8,465 nt of DNA from an uncultured Clostridia bacterium (GTDB lineage Bacteria; Bacillota; Clostridia; HGM11514), in the NCBI GenBank assembly GCA_902478725.1, contig CABSMD010000102.1, positions 1 to 8,465 of the forward strand, written 5' to 3'. The notes beneath the pieces were generated by a model, which was given only the letters and a program-made list of their open reading frames with translations, was not told where the DNA came from and made no database searches. A program made the position numbers and the translations under genes. Of this stretch, positions 7,729-8,465 are shown piece after piece; positions within the stretch are counted from its first letter, which is position 1; the number at the start of each line of letters is the position of its first letter.

Positions 7729-7735
7729 CTCCTTT
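7729..7735 (-). promoter_or_regulatory. Ribosome binding site fixing the start at 7719
   Basis: Read on the minus strand this is AAAGGAG, 9 nt before ATG 7719. The upstream in-frame ATG at 7749 has only a weak AGGTAG before it and would put a charged 10-residue extension ahead of the signal peptide. Confidence 0.8.
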
Positions 7736-7751
7736 CGCTTTGGTTTCATTT

Positions 7752-7769
7752 TCTACCTATATTGGTAGA
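7752..7769. repeat. Inverted repeat in the leader of the giant gene
   Basis: TCTACC (7752-7757) and GGTAGA (7764-7769) are perfect 6-bp arms around the 6-nt centre TATATT. The repeat lies just downstream of the predicted transcription start and 33 nt before the preferred start codon. It could be an operator half-site pair or a small 5' hairpin in the mRNA. The shared core TACCTA also occurs alone at 7840-7845. The arms are short, so chance cannot be excluded. Confidence 0.4.
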
Positions 7770-7778
7770 GATAGTTCA

Positions 7779-7813
7779 AGTATATCATAAAAAATCAAAA
7801 ATTTCTATGACAA
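7779..7813 (-). promoter_or_regulatory. Promoter of the giant SLH gene
   Basis: On the minus strand, TTGTCA (7808-7813) and TATGAT (7784-7789) are spaced 18 nt apart, each one base from the vegetative sigma consensus. An overlapping alternative is the extended -10 TGATATACT, with TATACT at 7779-7784. Either gives a leader of roughly 50-60 nt. The surrounding sequence is strongly AT-rich, unlike the coding DNA. Confidence 0.6.
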
Positions 7814-7870
7814 AAATTAGCATAAAATTTGTGTATATTTACCTACTTGCTGCTTTCGTAGATACCGTGA

Positions 7871-8140
7871 TTAAGCCGGCCATTTTTTGCGATGGTGGTT
7901 GCTGATACTATTTTTAATAGTCCCGGCATCTGCTTCAGCCATATCCTGTTTCTCATCAGTAGCAAAAAGATAGGAAAAGGGTTTGTGAAAAAAATGACAG
8001 TAAATCCGGCATTCCTCAGGGCCGAACCCTCCTGTTCTGAGCTTTTGGCAAAAGGTTGAACGGCTCACGCCAATTATTCTTGCCATATCTGCATTGGTTA
8101 GATGGTGGTAAGCTTTCTGACCCAGCAAATTTGCGAACAT
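7871..8140 (-). CDS. Small helix-turn-helix (Cro/CI-type) regulator
   Basis: 89 residues from ATG 8140 to TAA at 7871-7873. This start is chosen because GGAGGT lies 5 nt upstream; a longer frame from 8209 would begin inside the -35 box and could not be transcribed from this promoter. The helix-turn-helix is about residues 15-35 (LTNADMARIIGVSRSTFCQKL), followed by helices and SYLFATDE, as in small XRE/Cro-type proteins of Firmicutes mobile elements and genomes. The tail (about 62-89) is polar and ends HHRKKWPA. There is no extra ligand or protease domain, so it is probably a DNA-binding repressor or antirepressor. It faces away from the XRE gene at 8280 and shares its control region. No clear terminator is seen in the 121 nt before the giant gene, so readthrough is possible. 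The specific function is unknown. Confidence 0.8.
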   Translation of the reverse strand: MFANLLGQKAYHHLTNADMARIIGVSRSTFCQKLRTGGFGPEECRIYCHFFHKPFSYLFATDEKQDMAEADAGTIKNSISNHHRKKWPA

Positions 8141-8145
8141 ATCGC

Positions 8146-8151
8146 ACCTCC
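8146..8151 (-). promoter_or_regulatory. Ribosome binding site of the small HTH gene
   Basis: GGAGGT on the minus strand, 5 nt before ATG 8140. It decides the start over the longer in-frame extension. Confidence 0.85.
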
Positions 8152-8180
8152 ATGTATGCAATCTGCAAACTTTTTGTTTT

Positions 8181-8209
8181 ATTATATCTCCGTATCGCCA
8201 ACTTGTCAA
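8181..8209 (-). promoter_or_regulatory. Perfect-consensus promoter of the small HTH gene
   Basis: On the minus strand, TTGACA (8204-8209) and TATAAT (8181-8186) are separated by exactly 17 nt, an exact match to the vegetative sigma factor consensus. Predicted transcription start is near 8174, giving a leader of about 34 nt. Such a strong promoter usually needs a repressor; the dyad at 8217-8242 lies just upstream of its -35. Confidence 0.9.
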
Positions 8210-8216
8210 TAGTTAT

Positions 8217-8242
8217 TTGGTAATTTGTTGACAAATTGCCAA
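8217..8242. promoter_or_regulatory. 26-bp dyad, probable operator of the divergent regulators
   Basis: The arms TTGGTAATTTGT (8217-8228) and ACAAATTGCCAA (8231-8242) pair at 11 of 12 positions around a TG centre; the only mismatch is 8221 with 8238. The dyad covers the whole -35 of the plus-strand promoter and starts 8 nt from the -35 of the minus-strand promoter. A related half-site, ACAAGTTGGC on the minus strand (8197-8206), overlaps the minus -35. This arrangement is typical of operators of Cro/CI-type dimers. Which of the two proteins binds it is not determined. Confidence 0.75.
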
Positions 8243-8256
8243 CACCATGTTAGGAT
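8228..8256 (+). promoter_or_regulatory. Promoter of the XRE-family gene
   Basis: TTGACA (8228-8233), a 17-nt spacer and TAGGAT (8251-8256; 4 of 6 matches), helped by an extended -10 TGT at 8248-8250. Predicted start near 8263. The -35 is buried in the dyad, so a bound dimer would block it. Confidence 0.7.
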
Positions 8257-8267
8257 AGACAATAGAA

Positions 8268-8275
8268 AGAGGTGA
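8268..8275 (+). promoter_or_regulatory. Ribosome binding site of the XRE-family gene
   Basis: AGAGGTGA, 4 nt before ATG 8280. GAGGTGA matches the anti-Shine-Dalgarno sequence over 7 bases. Confidence 0.75.
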
Positions 8276-8279
8276 CCCT

Positions 8280-8465
8280 ATGGGATTTTCAGAACAGCTG
8301 AAAAGGGCGAGAAAACGTATGGGATTTACCCAGCAGCAGGTAGCCGATGCTATGGGGATAACCAAGAGTACCTACTGTGGCTATGAAACCGGAAAACGCC
8401 AGCCCGATGTTATCAAGATTAAACGGTTGGCCGCAATTCTCAATACCTCCGGCGATATCTTGCTT
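8280..8465 (+). CDS. XRE-family HTH transcriptional regulator, 3'-truncated
   Basis: The first 62 residues are present and the frame is open at the window end. The sequence starts MGFSEQLKRARKRMGFTQQQ and contains a clear HTH_3 domain at about 5-60: FTQQQVADAMGITKSTYCGY is the helix-turn-helix, and YETGKRQPDVIKIKRLAAIL is the standard continuation with the ETGKRxP turn. Proteins of this type are repressors or activators of mobile elements, stress or metabolism genes; the domain after residue 62 (for example a peptidase S24 or tetratricopeptide part) is outside the window and would decide the subgroup. It is transcribed divergently from the small HTH gene, with 139 nt between the start codons, and its promoter overlaps the 26-bp dyad, so autoregulation is likely. 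Confidence 0.9.
   Translation, partial: MGFSEQLKRARKRMGFTQQQVADAMGITKSTYCGYETGKRQPDVIKIKRLAAILNTSGDILL

Noticed and set aside
7720..7749. Ten-residue N-terminal extension of the giant protein (start at 7749)
   Set aside because: Weak ribosome binding site compared with AAAGGAG before 7719, and the extension spoils a normal signal peptide. Not impossible.
6487..7905. 472-codon open frame on the plus strand
   Set aside because: It is antisense to the giant gene, whose minus-strand frame encodes recognisable domains. The product is Arg/Val/Gly-rich with no domain, and its end runs out through the leader.
7871..8209. Longer 112-residue version of the small HTH protein
   Set aside because: The ATG at 8207-8209 lies within the -35 element and upstream of the predicted transcript start, while ATG 8140 has a strong ribosome binding site.
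1..8465. CRISPR array, tRNA, rRNA or insertion sequence
   Set aside because: No short regularly spaced repeats, cloverleaf, rRNA motifs, transposase or terminal inverted repeats were found. The only long repeat is the within-gene module duplication.

Overview
The window looks like part of a contig from a Gram-positive, fairly GC-rich anaerobic Firmicute, most likely a Clostridia/Oscillospiraceae-type organism. The evidence is a DivIVA-like coiled-coil protein, a very large secreted protein with three S-layer homology (SLH) domains, strong AGGAGG-type ribosome binding sites and Cro/CI-type regulators. The genus cannot be told from the sequence. Bases 2-34 are not biological: they match the Illumina Nextera Read 1 transposase adapter, so the contig end is a library artefact and the first gene has lost its true start.

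Layout: (1) 1-34 adapter. (2) 35-781, plus strand, a 5'-truncated DivIVA-like coiled-coil protein. (3) 782-993, a convergent intergenic region with two hairpins: one fits a terminator for the DivIVA-like gene, the other is an 18-bp perfect stem that could serve both converging transcripts. (4) 994-7719, minus strand, one giant gene for a secreted modular protein of about 2241 residues. Its order is signal peptide, two tandem copies of a carbohydrate-binding-like plus Ig-like unit, two further Ig-like domains, a right-handed parallel beta-helix domain of the GH141-like type, another Ig-like domain, a FIVAR-like helical domain, an unassigned beta-rich region, a cadherin-like beta-sandwich, a Gly/Asn-rich linker and three SLH domains. 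(5) 7720-7870, an AT-rich leader with a promoter, a small inverted repeat and a strong ribosome binding site. (6) 7871-8140, minus strand, an 89-residue helix-turn-helix protein. (7) 8141-8279, a compact divergent control region with two promoters and a 26-bp near-perfect dyad. (8) 8280-8465, plus strand, the start of an XRE-family regulator that runs off the window.

The giant protein is most simply read as a cell-surface polysaccharide-active enzyme: the SLH domains hold it on the wall, the N-terminal modules bind glycan, and the beta-helix acts on it. The two divergent regulators with a shared operator look like a cI/cro-type switch and may mark the edge of a mobile element to the right. 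Any control of the giant gene by the adjacent small regulator is only inference from co-orientation and the lack of a visible terminator between them. No RNA gene, CRISPR array, insertion sequence or transposase was seen.
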